Source: Apostichopus japonicus (taxonomy: Eukaryota; Echinodermata; Holothuroidea; Aspidochirotida; Stichopodidae). From it: 64,000 nt of DNA. Positions 51,901 through 64,000 of this stretch are shown here, one piece after another. Under the pieces are notes generated by a model. That model saw only the letters and a list, made by a program, of their open reading frames with translations, was not told the DNA's origin and made no database searches. The stretch spans positions 17,056,269 to 17,120,268 of the forward strand of contig NC_092572.1 of the NCBI RefSeq assembly GCF_037975245.1, written 5' to 3'. A program made the translations under genes and the position numbers. Numbering within the stretch: the stretch's first letter is position 1; each line of letters begins with the position of its first letter.

Positions 51901-54900
51901 GCACTGTACGAGCTGATGATCGAGACTCTCTTTTGCATCCCTGGTTCGAAGCCCGGGTGATGACGTCTTTTGCCGATCTTTTACAGCAAGTGCCTAGACG
52001 GGGAGCTGTAAGTATTAGTTAATCCACCTAATATCTCAGTCCATACAGTGGCGGGATGGCTTGGCGCACTGTACGAGCTGATGATCGAGACTCTCTTTTG
52101 CATCCCTGGTTCGAAGCCCGGGTGATGACGTCTTTTGCCGATCTTTTACAGCAAGTGCCTAGACGGGGAGCTGTAAGTATTAGTTAATCCACCTAATATC
52201 TCAGTCCATACAGTGGCGGGATGGCTTGGCGCACTGTACGAGCTGATGATCGAGACTCTCTTTTGCATCCCTGGTTCGAAGCCCGGGTGATGACGTCTTT
52301 TGCCGATCTTTTACAGCAAGTGCCTAGACGGGGAGCTGTAAGTATTAGTTAATCCACCTAATATCTCAGTCCATACAGTGGCGGGATGGCTTGGCGCACT
52401 GTACGAGCTGATGATCGAGACTCTCTTTTGCATCCCTGGTTCGAAGCCCGGGTGATGACGTCTTTTGCCGATCTTTTACAGCAAGTGCCTAGACGGGGAG
52501 CTGTAAGTATTAGTTAATCCACCTAATATCTCAGTCCATACAGTGGCGGGATGGCTTGGCGCACTGTACGAGCTGATGATCGAGACTCTCTTTTGCATCC
52601 CTGGTTCGAAGCCCGGGTGATGACGTCTTTTGCCGATCTTTTACAGCAAGTGCCTAGACGGGGAGCTGTAAGTATTAGTTAATCCACCTAATATCTCAGT
52701 CCATACAGTGGCGGGATGGCTTGGCGCACTGTACGAGCTGATGATCGAGACTCTCTTTTGCATCCCTGGTTCGAAGCCCGGGTGATGACGTCTTTTGCCG
52801 ATCTTTTACAGCAAGTGCCTAGACGGGGAGCTGTAAGTATTAGTTAATCCACCTAATATCTCAGTCCATACAGTGGCGGGATGGCTTGGCGCACTGTACG
52901 AGCTGATGATCGAGACTCTCTTTTGCATCCCTGGTTCGAAGCCCGGGTGATGACGTCTTTTGCCGATCTTTTACAGCAAGTGCCTAGACGGGGAGCTGTA
53001 AGTATTAGTTAATCCACCTAATATCTCAGTCCATACAGTGGCGGGATGGCTTGGCGCACTGTACGAGCTGATGATCGAGACTCTCTTTTGCATCCCTGGT
53101 TCGAAGCCCGGGTGATGACGTCTTTTGCCGATCTTTTACAGCAAGTGCCTAGACGGGGAGCTGTAAGTATTAGTTAATCCACCTAATATCTCAGTCCATA
53201 CAGTGGCGGGATGGCTTGGCGCACTGTACGAGCTGATGATCGAGACTCTCTTTTGCATCCCTGGTTCGAAGCCCGGGTGATGACGTCTTTTGCCGATCTT
53301 TTACAGCAAGTGCCTAGACGGGGAGCTGTAAGTATTAGTTAATCCACCTAATATCTCAGTCCATACAGTGGCGGGATGGCTTGGCGCACTGTACGAGCTG
53401 ATGATCGAGACTCTCTTTTGCATCCCTGGTTCGAAGCCCGGGTGATGACGTCTTTTGCCGATCTTTTACAGCAAGTGCCTAGACGGGGAGCTGTAAGTAT
53501 TAGTTAATCCACCTAATATCTCAGTCCATACAGTGGCGGGATGGCTTGGCGCACTGTACGAGCTGATGATCGAGACTCTCTTTTGCATCCCTGGTTCGAA
53601 GCCCGGGTGATGACGTCTTTTGCCGATCTTTTACAGCAAGTGCCTAGACGGGGAGCTGTAAGTATTAGTTAATCCACCTAATATCTCAGTCCATACAGTG
53701 GCGGGATGGCTTGGCGCACTGTACGAGCTGATGATCGAGACTCTCTTTTGCATCCCTGGTTCGAAGCCCGGGTGATGACGTCTTTTGCCGATCTTTTACA
53801 GCAAGTGCCTAGACGGGGAGCTGTAAGTATTAGTTAATCCACCTAATATCTCAGTCCATACAGTGGCGGGATGGCTTGGCGCACTGTACGAGCTGATGAT
53901 CGAGACTCTCTTTTGCATCCCTGGTTCGAAGCCCGGGTGATGACGTCTTTTGCCGATCTTTTACAGCAAGTGCCTAGACGGGGAGCTGTAAGTATTAGTT
54001 AATCCACCTAATATCTCAGTCCATACAGTGGCGGGATGGCTTGGCGCACTGTACGAGCTGATGATCGAGACTCTCTTTTGCATCCCTGGTTCGAAGCCCG
54101 GGTGATGACGTCTTTTGCCGATCTTTTACAGCAAGTGCCTAGACGGGGAGCTGTAAGTATTAGTTAATCCACCTAATATCTCAGTCCATACAGTGGCGGG
54201 ATGGCTTGGCGCACTGTACGAGCTGATGATCGAGACTCTCTTTTGCATCCCTGGTTCGAAGCCCGGGTGATGACGTCTTTTGCCGATCTTTTACAGCAAG
54301 TGCCTAGACGGGGAGCTGTAAGTATTAGTTAATCCACCTAATATCTCAGTCCATACAGTGGCGGGATGGCTTGGCGCACTGTACGAGCTGATGATCGAGA
54401 CTCTCTTTTGCATCCCTGGTTCGAAGCCCGGGTGATGACGTCTTTTGCCGATCTTTTACAGCAAGTGCCTAGACGGGGAGCTGTAAGTATTAGTTAATCC
54501 ACCTAATATCTCAGTCCATACAGTGGCGGGATGGCTTGGCGCACTGTACGAGCTGATGATCGAGACTCTCTTTTGCATCCCTGGTTCGAAGCCCGGGTGA
54601 TGACGTCTTTTGCCGATCTTTTACAGCAAGTGCCTAGACGGGGAGCTGTAAGTATTAGTTAATCCACCTAATATCTCAGTCCATACAGTGGCGGGATGGC
54701 TTGGCGCACTGTACGAGCTGATGATCGAGACTCTCTTTTGCATCCCTGGTTCGAAGCCCGGGTGATGACGTCTTTTGCCGATCTTTTACAGCAAGTGCCT
54801 AGACGGGGAGCTGTAAGTATTAGTTAATCCACCTAATATCTCAGTCCATACAGTGGCGGGATGGCTTGGCGCACTGTACGAGCTGATGATCGAGACTCTC

Positions 54901-57900
54901 TTTTGCATCCCTGGTTCGAAGCCCGGGTGATGACGTCTTTTGCCGATCTTTTACAGCAAGTGCCTAGACGGGGAGCTGTAAGTATTAGTTAATCCACCTA
55001 ATATCTCAGTCCATACAGTGGCGGGATGGCTTGGCGCACTGTACGAGCTGATGATCGAGACTCTCTTTTGCATCCCTGGTTCGAAGCCCGGGTGATGACG
55101 TCTTTTGCCGATCTTTTACAGCAAGTGCCTAGACGGGGAGCTGTAAGTATTAGTTAATCCACCTAATATCTCAGTCCATACAGTGGCGGGATGGCTTGGC
55201 GCACTGTACGAGCTGATGATCGAGACTCTCTTTTGCATCCCTGGTTCGAAGCCCGGGTGATGACGTCTTTTGCCGATCTTTTACAGCAAGTGCCTAGACG
55301 GGGAGCTGTAAGTATTAGTTAATCCACCTAATATCTCAGTCCATACAGTGGCGGGATGGCTTGGCGCACTGTACGAGCTGATGATCGAGACTCTCTTTTG
55401 CATCCCTGGTTCGAAGCCCGGGTGATGACGTCTTTTGCCGATCTTTTACAGCAAGTGCCTAGACGGGGAGCTGTAAGTATTAGTTAATCCACCTAATATC
55501 TCAGTCCATACAGTGGCGGGATGGCTTGGCGCACTGTACGAGCTGATGATCGAGACTCTCTTTTGCATCCCTGGTTCGAAGCCCGGGTGATGACGTCTTT
55601 TGCCGATCTTTTACAGCAAGTGCCTAGACGGGGAGCTGTAAGTATTAGTTAATCCACCTAATATCTCAGTCCATACAGTGGCGGGATGGCTTGGCGCACT
55701 GTACGAGCTGATGATCGAGACTCTCTTTTGCATCCCTGGTTCGAAGCCCGGGTGATGACGTCTTTTGCCGATCTTTTACAGCAAGTGCCTAGACGGGGAG
55801 CTGTAAGTATTAGTTAATCCACCTAATATCTCAGTCCATACAGTGGCGGGATGGCTTGGCGCACTGTACGAGCTGATGATCGAGACTCTCTTTTGCATCC
55901 CTGGTTCGAAGCCCGGGTGATGACGTCTTTTGCCGATCTTTTACAGCAAGTGCCTAGACGGGGAGCTGTAAGTATTAGTTAATCCACCTAATATCTCAGT
56001 CCATACAGTGGCGGGATGGCTTGGCGCACTGTACGAGCTGATGATCGAGACTCTCTTTTGCATCCCTGGTTCGAAGCCCGGGTGATGACGTCTTTTGCCG
56101 ATCTTTTACAGCAAGTGCCTAGACGGGGAGCTGTAAGTATTAGTTAATCCACCTAATATCTCAGTCCATACAGTGGCGGGATGGCTTGGCGCACTGTACG
56201 AGCTGATGATCGAGACTCTCTTTTGCATCCCTGGTTCGAAGCCCGGGTGATGACGTCTTTTGCCGATCTTTTACAGCAAGTGCCTAGACGGGGAGCTGTA
56301 AGTATTAGTTAATCCACCTAATATCTCAGTCCATACAGTGGCGGGATGGCTTGGCGCACTGTACGAGCTGATGATCGAGACTCTCTTTTGCATCCCTGGT
56401 TCGAAGCCCGGGTGATGACGTCTTTTGCCGATCTTTTACAGCAAGTGCCTAGACGGGGAGCTGTAAGTATTAGTTAATCCACCTAATATCTCAGTCCATA
56501 CAGTGGCGGGATGGCTTGGCGCACTGTACGAGCTGATGATCGAGACTCTCTTTTGCATCCCTGGTTCGAAGCCCGGGTGATGACGTCTTTTGCCGATCTT
56601 TTACAGCAAGTGCCTAGACGGGGAGCTGTAAGTATTAGTTAATCCACCTAATATCTCAGTCCATACAGTGGCGGGATGGCTTGGCGCACTGTACGAGCTG
56701 ATGATCGAGACTCTCTTTTGCATCCCTGGTTCGAAGCCCGGGTGATGACGTCTTTTGCCGATCTTTTACAGCAAGTGCCTAGACGGGGAGCTGTAAGTAT
56801 TAGTTAATCCACCTAATATCTCAGTCCATACAGTGGCGGGATGGCTTGGCGCACTGTACGAGCTGATGATCGAGACTCTCTTTTGCATCCCTGGTTCGAA
56901 GCCCGGGTGATGACGTCTTTTGCCGATCTTTTACAGCAAGTGCCTAGACGGGGAGCTGTAAGTATTAGTTAATCCACCTAATATCTCAGTCCATACAGTG
57001 GCGGGATGGCTTGGCGCACTGTACGAGCTGATGATCGAGACTCTCTTTTGCATCCCTGGTTCGAAGCCCGGGTGATGACGTCTTTTGCCGATCTTTTACA
57101 GCAAGTGCCTAGACGGGGAGCTGTAAGTATTAGTTAATCCACCTAATATCTCAGTCCATACAGTGGCGGGATGGCTTGGCGCACTGTACGAGCTGATGAT
57201 CGAGACTCTCTTTTGCATCCCTGGTTCGAAGCCCGGGTGATGACGTCTTTTGCCGATCTTTTACAGCAAGTGCCTAGACGGGGAGCTGTAAGTATTAGTT
57301 AATCCACCTAATATCTCAGTCCATACAGTGGCGGGATGGCTTGGCGCACTGTACGAGCTGATGATCGAGACTCTCTTTTGCATCCCTGGTTCGAAGCCCG
57401 GGTGATGACGTCTTTTGCCGATCTTTTACAGCAAGTGCCTAGACGGGGAGCTGTAAGTATTAGTTAATCCACCTAATATCTCAGTCCATACAGTGGCGGG
57501 ATGGCTTGGCGCACTGTACGAGCTGATGATCGAGACTCTCTTTTGCATCCCTGGTTCGAAGCCCGGGTGATGACGTCTTTTGCCGATCTTTTACAGCAAG
57601 TGCCTAGACGGGGAGCTGTAAGTATTAGTTAATCCACCTAATATCTCAGTCCATACAGTGGCGGGATGGCTTGGCGCACTGTACGAGCTGATGATCGAGA
57701 CTCTCTTTTGCATCCCTGGTTCGAAGCCCGGGTGATGACGTCTTTTGCCGATCTTTTACAGCAAGTGCCTAGACGGGGAGCTGTAAGTATTAGTTAATCC
57801 ACCTAATATCTCAGTCCATACAGTGGCGGGATGGCTTGGCGCACTGTACGAGCTGATGATCGAGACTCTCTTTTGCATCCCTGGTTCGAAGCCCGGGTGA

Positions 57901-60900
57901 TGACGTCTTTTGCCGATCTTTTACAGCAAGTGCCTAGACGGGGAGCTGTAAGTATTAGTTAATCCACCTAATATCTCAGTCCATACAGTGGCGGGATGGC
58001 TTGGCGCACTGTACGAGCTGATGATCGAGACTCTCTTTTGCATCCCTGGTTCGAAGCCCGGGTGATGACGTCTTTTGCCGATCTTTTACAGCAAGTGCCT
58101 AGACGGGGAGCTGTAAGTATTAGTTAATCCACCTAATATCTCAGTCCATACAGTGGCGGGATGGCTTGGCGCACTGTACGAGCTGATGATCGAGACTCTC
58201 TTTTGCATCCCTGGTTCGAAGCCCGGGTGATGACGTCTTTTGCCGATCTTTTACAGCAAGTGCCTAGACGGGGAGCTGTAAGTATTAGTTAATCCACCTA
58301 ATATCTCAGTCCATACAGTGGCGGGATGGCTTGGCGCACTGTACGAGCTGATGATCGAGACTCTCTTTTGCATCCCTGGTTCGAAGCCCGGGTGATGACG
58401 TCTTTTGCCGATCTTTTACAGCAAGTGCCTAGACGGGGAGCTGTAAGTATTAGTTAATCCACCTAATATCTCAGTCCATACAGTGGCGGGATGGCTTGGC
58501 GCACTGTACGAGCTGATGATCGAGACTCTCTTTTGCATCCCTGGTTCGAAGCCCGGGTGATGACGTCTTTTGCCGATCTTTTACAGCAAGTGCCTAGACG
58601 GGGAGCTGTAAGTATTAGTTAATCCACCTAATATCTCAGTCCATACAGTGGCGGGATGGCTTGGCGCACTGTACGAGCTGATGATCGAGACTCTCTTTTG
58701 CATCCCTGGTTCGAAGCCCGGGTGATGACGTCTTTTGCCGATCTTTTACAGCAAGTGCCTAGACGGGGAGCTGTAAGTATTAGTTAATCCACCTAATATC
58801 TCAGTCCATACAGTGGCGGGATGGCTTGGCGCACTGTACGAGCTGATGATCGAGACTCTCTTTTGCATCCCTGGTTCGAAGCCCGGGTGATGACGTCTTT
58901 TGCCGATCTTTTACAGCAAGTGCCTAGACGGGGAGCTGTAAGTATTAGTTAATCCACCTAATATCTCAGTCCATACAGTGGCGGGATGGCTTGGCGCACT
59001 GTACGAGCTGATGATCGAGACTCTCTTTTGCATCCCTGGTTCGAAGCCCGGGTGATGACGTCTTTTGCCGATCTTTTACAGCAAGTGCCTAGACGGGGAG
59101 CTGTAAGTATTAGTTAATCCACCTAATATCTCAGTCCATACAGTGGCGGGATGGCTTGGCGCACTGTACGAGCTGATGATCGAGACTCTCTTTTGCATCC
59201 CTGGTTCGAAGCCCGGGTGATGACGTCTTTTGCCGATCTTTTACAGCAAGTGCCTAGACGGGGAGCTGTAAGTATTAGTTAATCCACCTAATATCTCAGT
59301 CCATACAGTGGCGGGATGGCTTGGCGCACTGTACGAGCTGATGATCGAGACTCTCTTTTGCATCCCTGGTTCGAAGCCCGGGTGATGACGTCTTTTGCCG
59401 ATCTTTTACAGCAAGTGCCTAGACGGGGAGCTGTAAGTATTAGTTAATCCACCTAATATCTCAGTCCATACAGTGGCGGGATGGCTTGGCGCACTGTACG
59501 AGCTGATGATCGAGACTCTCTTTTGCATCCCTGGTTCGAAGCCCGGGTGATGACGTCTTTTGCCGATCTTTTACAGCAAGTGCCTAGACGGGGAGCTGTA
59601 AGTATTAGTTAATCCACCTAATATCTCAGTCCATACAGTGGCGGGATGGCTTGGCGCACTGTACGAGCTGATGATCGAGACTCTCTTTTGCATCCCTGGT
59701 TCGAAGCCCGGGTGATGACGTCTTTTGCCGATCTTTTACAGCAAGTGCCTAGACGGGGAGCTGTAAGTATTAGTTAATCCACCTAATATCTCAGTCCATA
59801 CAGTGGCGGGATGGCTTGGCGCACTGTACGAGCTGATGATCGAGACTCTCTTTTGCATCCCTGGTTCGAAGCCCGGGTGATGACGTCTTTTGCCGATCTT
59901 TTACAGCAAGTGCCTAGACGGGGAGCTGTAAGTATTAGTTAATCCACCTAATATCTCAGTCCATACAGTGGCGGGATGGCTTGGCGCACTGTACGAGCTG
60001 ATGATCGAGACTCTCTTTTGCATCCCTGGTTCGAAGCCCGGGTGATGACGTCTTTTGCCGATCTTTTACAGCAAGTGCCTAGACGGGGAGCTGTAAGTAT
60101 TAGTTAATCCACCTAATATCTCAGTCCATACAGTGGCGGGATGGCTTGGCGCACTGTACGAGCTGATGATCGAGACTCTCTTTTGCATCCCTGGTTCGAA
60201 GCCCGGGTGATGACGTCTTTTGCCGATCTTTTACAGCAAGTGCCTAGACGGGGAGCTGTAAGTATTAGTTAATCCACCTAATATCTCAGTCCATACAGTG
60301 GCGGGATGGCTTGGCGCACTGTACGAGCTGATGATCGAGACTCTCTTTTGCATCCCTGGTTCGAAGCCCGGGTGATGACGTCTTTTGCCGATCTTTTACA
60401 GCAAGTGCCTAGACGGGGAGCTGTAAGTATTAGTTAATCCACCTAATATCTCAGTCCATACAGTGGCGGGATGGCTTGGCGCACTGTACGAGCTGATGAT
60501 CGAGACTCTCTTTTGCATCCCTGGTTCGAAGCCCGGGTGATGACGTCTTTTGCCGATCTTTTACAGCAAGTGCCTAGACGGGGAGCTGTAAGTATTAGTT
60601 AATCCACCTAATATCTCAGTCCATACAGTGGCGGGATGGCTTGGCGCACTGTACGAGCTGATGATCGAGACTCTCTTTTGCATCCCTGGTTCGAAGCCCG
60701 GGTGATGACGTCTTTTGCCGATCTTTTACAGCAAGTGCCTAGACGGGGAGCTGTAAGTATTAGTTAATCCACCTAATATCTCAGTCCATACAGTGGCGGG
60801 ATGGCTTGGCGCACTGTACGAGCTGATGATCGAGACTCTCTTTTGCATCCCTGGTTCGAAGCCCGGGTGATGACGTCTTTTGCCGATCTTTTACAGCAAG

Positions 60901-63900
60901 TGCCTAGACGGGGAGCTGTAAGTATTAGTTAATCCACCTAATATCTCAGTCCATACAGTGGCGGGATGGCTTGGCGCACTGTACGAGCTGATGATCGAGA
61001 CTCTCTTTTGCATCCCTGGTTCGAAGCCCGGGTGATGACGTCTTTTGCCGATCTTTTACAGCAAGTGCCTAGACGGGGAGCTGTAAGTATTAGTTAATCC
61101 ACCTAATATCTCAGTCCATACAGTGGCGGGATGGCTTGGCGCACTGTACGAGCTGATGATCGAGACTCTCTTTTGCATCCCTGGTTCGAAGCCCGGGTGA
61201 TGACGTCTTTTGCCGATCTTTTACAGCAAGTGCCTAGACGGGGAGCTGTAAGTATTAGTTAATCCACCTAATATCTCAGTCCATACAGTGGCGGGATGGC
61301 TTGGCGCACTGTACGAGCTGATGATCGAGACTCTCTTTTGCATCCCTGGTTCGAAGCCCGGGTGATGACGTCTTTTGCCGATCTTTTACAGCAAGTGCCT
61401 AGACGGGGAGCTGTAAGTATTAGTTAATCCACCTAATATCTCAGTCCATACAGTGGCGGGATGGCTTGGCGCACTGTACGAGCTGATGATCGAGACTCTC
61501 TTTTGCATCCCTGGTTCGAAGCCCGGGTGATGACGTCTTTTGCCGATCTTTTACAGCAAGTGCCTAGACGGGGAGCTGTAAGTATTAGTTAATCCACCTA
61601 ATATCTCAGTCCATACAGTGGCGGGATGGCTTGGCGCACTGTACGAGCTGATGATCGAGACTCTCTTTTGCATCCCTGGTTCGAAGCCCGGGTGATGACG
61701 TCTTTTGCCGATCTTTTACAGCAAGTGCCTAGACGGGGAGCTGTAAGTATTAGTTAATCCACCTAATATCTCAGTCCATACAGTGGCGGGATGGCTTGGC
61801 GCACTGTACGAGCTGATGATCGAGACTCTCTTTTGCATCCCTGGTTCGAAGCCCGGGTGATGACGTCTTTTGCCGATCTTTTACAGCAAGTGCCTAGACG
61901 GGGAGCTGTAAGTATTAGTTAATCCACCTAATATCTCAGTCCATACAGTGGCGGGATGGCTTGGCGCACTGTACGAGCTGATGATCGAGACTCTCTTTTG
62001 CATCCCTGGTTCGAAGCCCGGGTGATGACGTCTTTTGCCGATCTTTTACAGCAAGTGCCTAGACGGGGAGCTGTAAGTATTAGTTAATCCACCTAATATC
62101 TCAGTCCATACAGTGGCGGGATGGCTTGGCGCACTGTACGAGCTGATGATCGAGACTCTCTTTTGCATCCCTGGTTCGAAGCCCGGGTGATGACGTCTTT
62201 TGCCGATCTTTTACAGCAAGTGCCTAGACGGGGAGCTGTAAGTATTAGTTAATCCACCTAATATCTCAGTCCATACAGTGGCGGGATGGCTTGGCGCACT
62301 GTACGAGCTGATGATCGAGACTCTCTTTTGCATCCCTGGTTCGAAGCCCGGGTGATGACGTCTTTTGCCGATCTTTTACAGCAAGTGCCTAGACGGGGAG
62401 CTGTAAGTATTAGTTAATCCACCTAATATCTCAGTCCATACAGTGGCGGGATGGCTTGGCGCACTGTACGAGCTGATGATCGAGACTCTCTTTTGCATCC
62501 CTGGTTCGAAGCCCGGGTGATGACGTCTTTTGCCGATCTTTTACAGCAAGTGCCTAGACGGGGAGCTGTAAGTATTAGTTAATCCACCTAATATCTCAGT
62601 CCATACAGTGGCGGGATGGCTTGGCGCACTGTACGAGCTGATGATCGAGACTCTCTTTTGCATCCCTGGTTCGAAGCCCGGGTGATGACGTCTTTTGCCG
62701 ATCTTTTACAGCAAGTGCCTAGACGGGGAGCTGTAAGTATTAGTTAATCCACCTAATATCTCAGTCCATACAGTGGCGGGATGGCTTGGCGCACTGTACG
62801 AGCTGATGATCGAGACTCTCTTTTGCATCCCTGGTTCGAAGCCCGGGTGATGACGTCTTTTGCCGATCTTTTACAGCAAGTGCCTAGACGGGGAGCTGTA
62901 AGTATTAGTTAATCCACCTAATATCTCAGTCCATACAGTGGCGGGATGGCTTGGCGCACTGTACGAGCTGATGATCGAGACTCTCTTTTGCATCCCTGGT
63001 TCGAAGCCCGGGTGATGACGTCTTTTGCCGATCTTTTACAGCAAGTGCCTAGACGGGGAGCTGTAAGTATTAGTTAATCCACCTAATATCTCAGTCCATA
63101 CAGTGGCGGGATGGCTTGGCGCACTGTACGAGCTGATGATCGAGACTCTCTTTTGCATCCCTGGTTCGAAGCCCGGGTGATGACGTCTTTTGCCGATCTT
63201 TTACAGCAAGTGCCTAGACGGGGAGCTGTAAGTATTAGTTAATCCACCTAATATCTCAGTCCATACAGTGGCGGGATGGCTTGGCGCACTGTACGAGCTG
63301 ATGATCGAGACTCTCTTTTGCATCCCTGGTTCGAAGCCCGGGTGATGACGTCTTTTGCCGATCTTTTACAGCAAGTGCCTAGACGGGGAGCTGTAAGTAT
63401 TAGTTAATCCACCTAATATCTCAGTCCATACAGTGGCGGGATGGCTTGGCGCACTGTACGAGCTGATGATCGAGACTCTCTTTTGCATCCCTGGTTCGAA
63501 GCCCGGGTGATGACGTCTTTTGCCGATCTTTTACAGCAAGTGCCTAGACGGGGAGCTGTAAGTATTAGTTAATCCACCTAATATCTCAGTCCATACAGTG
63601 GCGGGATGGCTTGGCGCACTGTACGAGCTGATGATCGAGACTCTCTTTTGCATCCCTGGTTCGAAGCCCGGGTGATGACGTCTTTTGCCGATCTTTTACA
63701 GCAAGTGCCTAGACGGGGAGCTGTAAGTATTAGTTAATCCACCTAATATCTCAGTCCATACAGTGGCGGGATGGCTTGGCGCACTGTACGAGCTGATGAT
63801 CGAGACTCTCTTTTGCATCCCTGGTTCGAAGCCCGGGTGATGACGTCTTTTGCCGATCTTTTACAGCAAGTGCCTAGACGGGGAGCTGTAAGTATTAGTT

Positions 63901-64000
63901 AATCCACCTAATATCTCAGTCCATACAGTGGCGGGATGGCTTGGCGCACTGTACGAGCTGATGATCGAGACTCTCTTTTGCATCCCTGGTTCGAAGCCCG

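Larger units (their letters stand above)
38503..64000 (-). repeat. 165-bp satellite array C, inverted (about 154 copies)
   Basis: This is the reverse complement of the arrays A and B unit. Reverse-complement units start (ATCCCTGG) at 38572 and every 165 bp to the window edge. The line layout repeats exactly every 660 bases from 38521 to 63601, so there is no net length change in 25.5 kb. The only difference I found is G to T at 48952. The array continues past the right edge. Nothing other than the repeat is present. Confidence 0.99.

Noticed and set aside
1-64000. CRISPR array
   Set aside because: There are no variable spacers between repeats; the entire 165-bp unit is constant and contiguous, and no cas genes are present.
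1-64000. rRNA or 5S gene cluster, telomere repeat, or bacterial repeat region
   Set aside because: The unit matches no rRNA segment I recognise, contains no TTAGGG-type short repeat, and 64 kb of gene-free identical monomers is not expected in a bacterium.
1-64000. Higher-order repeat structure
   Set aside because: Variants occur at irregular positions and are mostly unique, so no multi-monomer period can be supported.

Overview
The whole window is one satellite DNA: a 165-bp unit repeated head to tail about 387 times, interrupted only by two 100-N assembly gaps. It contains no protein-coding gene, rRNA gene, complete transposon or unique flanking sequence. Megabase-style arrays of a nucleosome-sized unit, scaffold gaps of exactly 100 N and a tRNA/SINE-like Pol III promoter in every unit point to a eukaryotic chromosome, probably centromeric, pericentromeric or other heterochromatin, in a long-read scaffolded assembly. 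The species cannot be named from this sequence. The unit is about 50% GC and has 9 CpGs (observed/expected about 0.87 by hand count), so it does not show the CpG loss expected of an old, heavily methylated repeat.

Layout: array A (1-9139, about 55 copies) is in the orientation used here as 'plus'. Gap 1 is 9140-9239. Array B (9240-38402, about 177 copies) is in the same orientation and begins with about 29 bases of error-like sequence. Gap 2 is 38403-38502. Array C (38503-64000, about 154 copies) is the exact reverse complement. Unit coordinates u1-u165 below start at the GCAAAAGAGA at window position 1.

Each unit has two parts. On the minus strand of A and B (plus strand of C) there is a tRNA-like segment of about 79 nt, with an A-box-like element (TGGCTTGGCGC), a pairable D-stem and a perfect B box (GGTTCGAAGCC) with most of a T-stem. 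The remaining 86 bp is not tRNA-like and is rich in short inverted repeats; three perfect ones (arms of 7, 6 and 7 bp) lie almost end to end from u29 to u121. The unit therefore looks like a tRNA-derived SINE, or a tRNA pseudogene plus flank, that was amplified in tandem.

Homogeneity is extreme. By following the repeat phase I found ten single-base indels and three substitutions, plus the noisy edge of gap 1. Most indels change short homopolymers or fall in the loops of the inverted repeats, five of them lie in 34.1-36.7 kb, and all three substitutions are transversions. The variants look at least partly like residual sequencing error. No higher-order repeat is visible. The most interesting biological possibility is a satellite carrying hundreds of TFIIIC-type binding sites. 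The most important technical caution is that the apparent inversion at 38.4 kb coincides exactly with an assembly gap.
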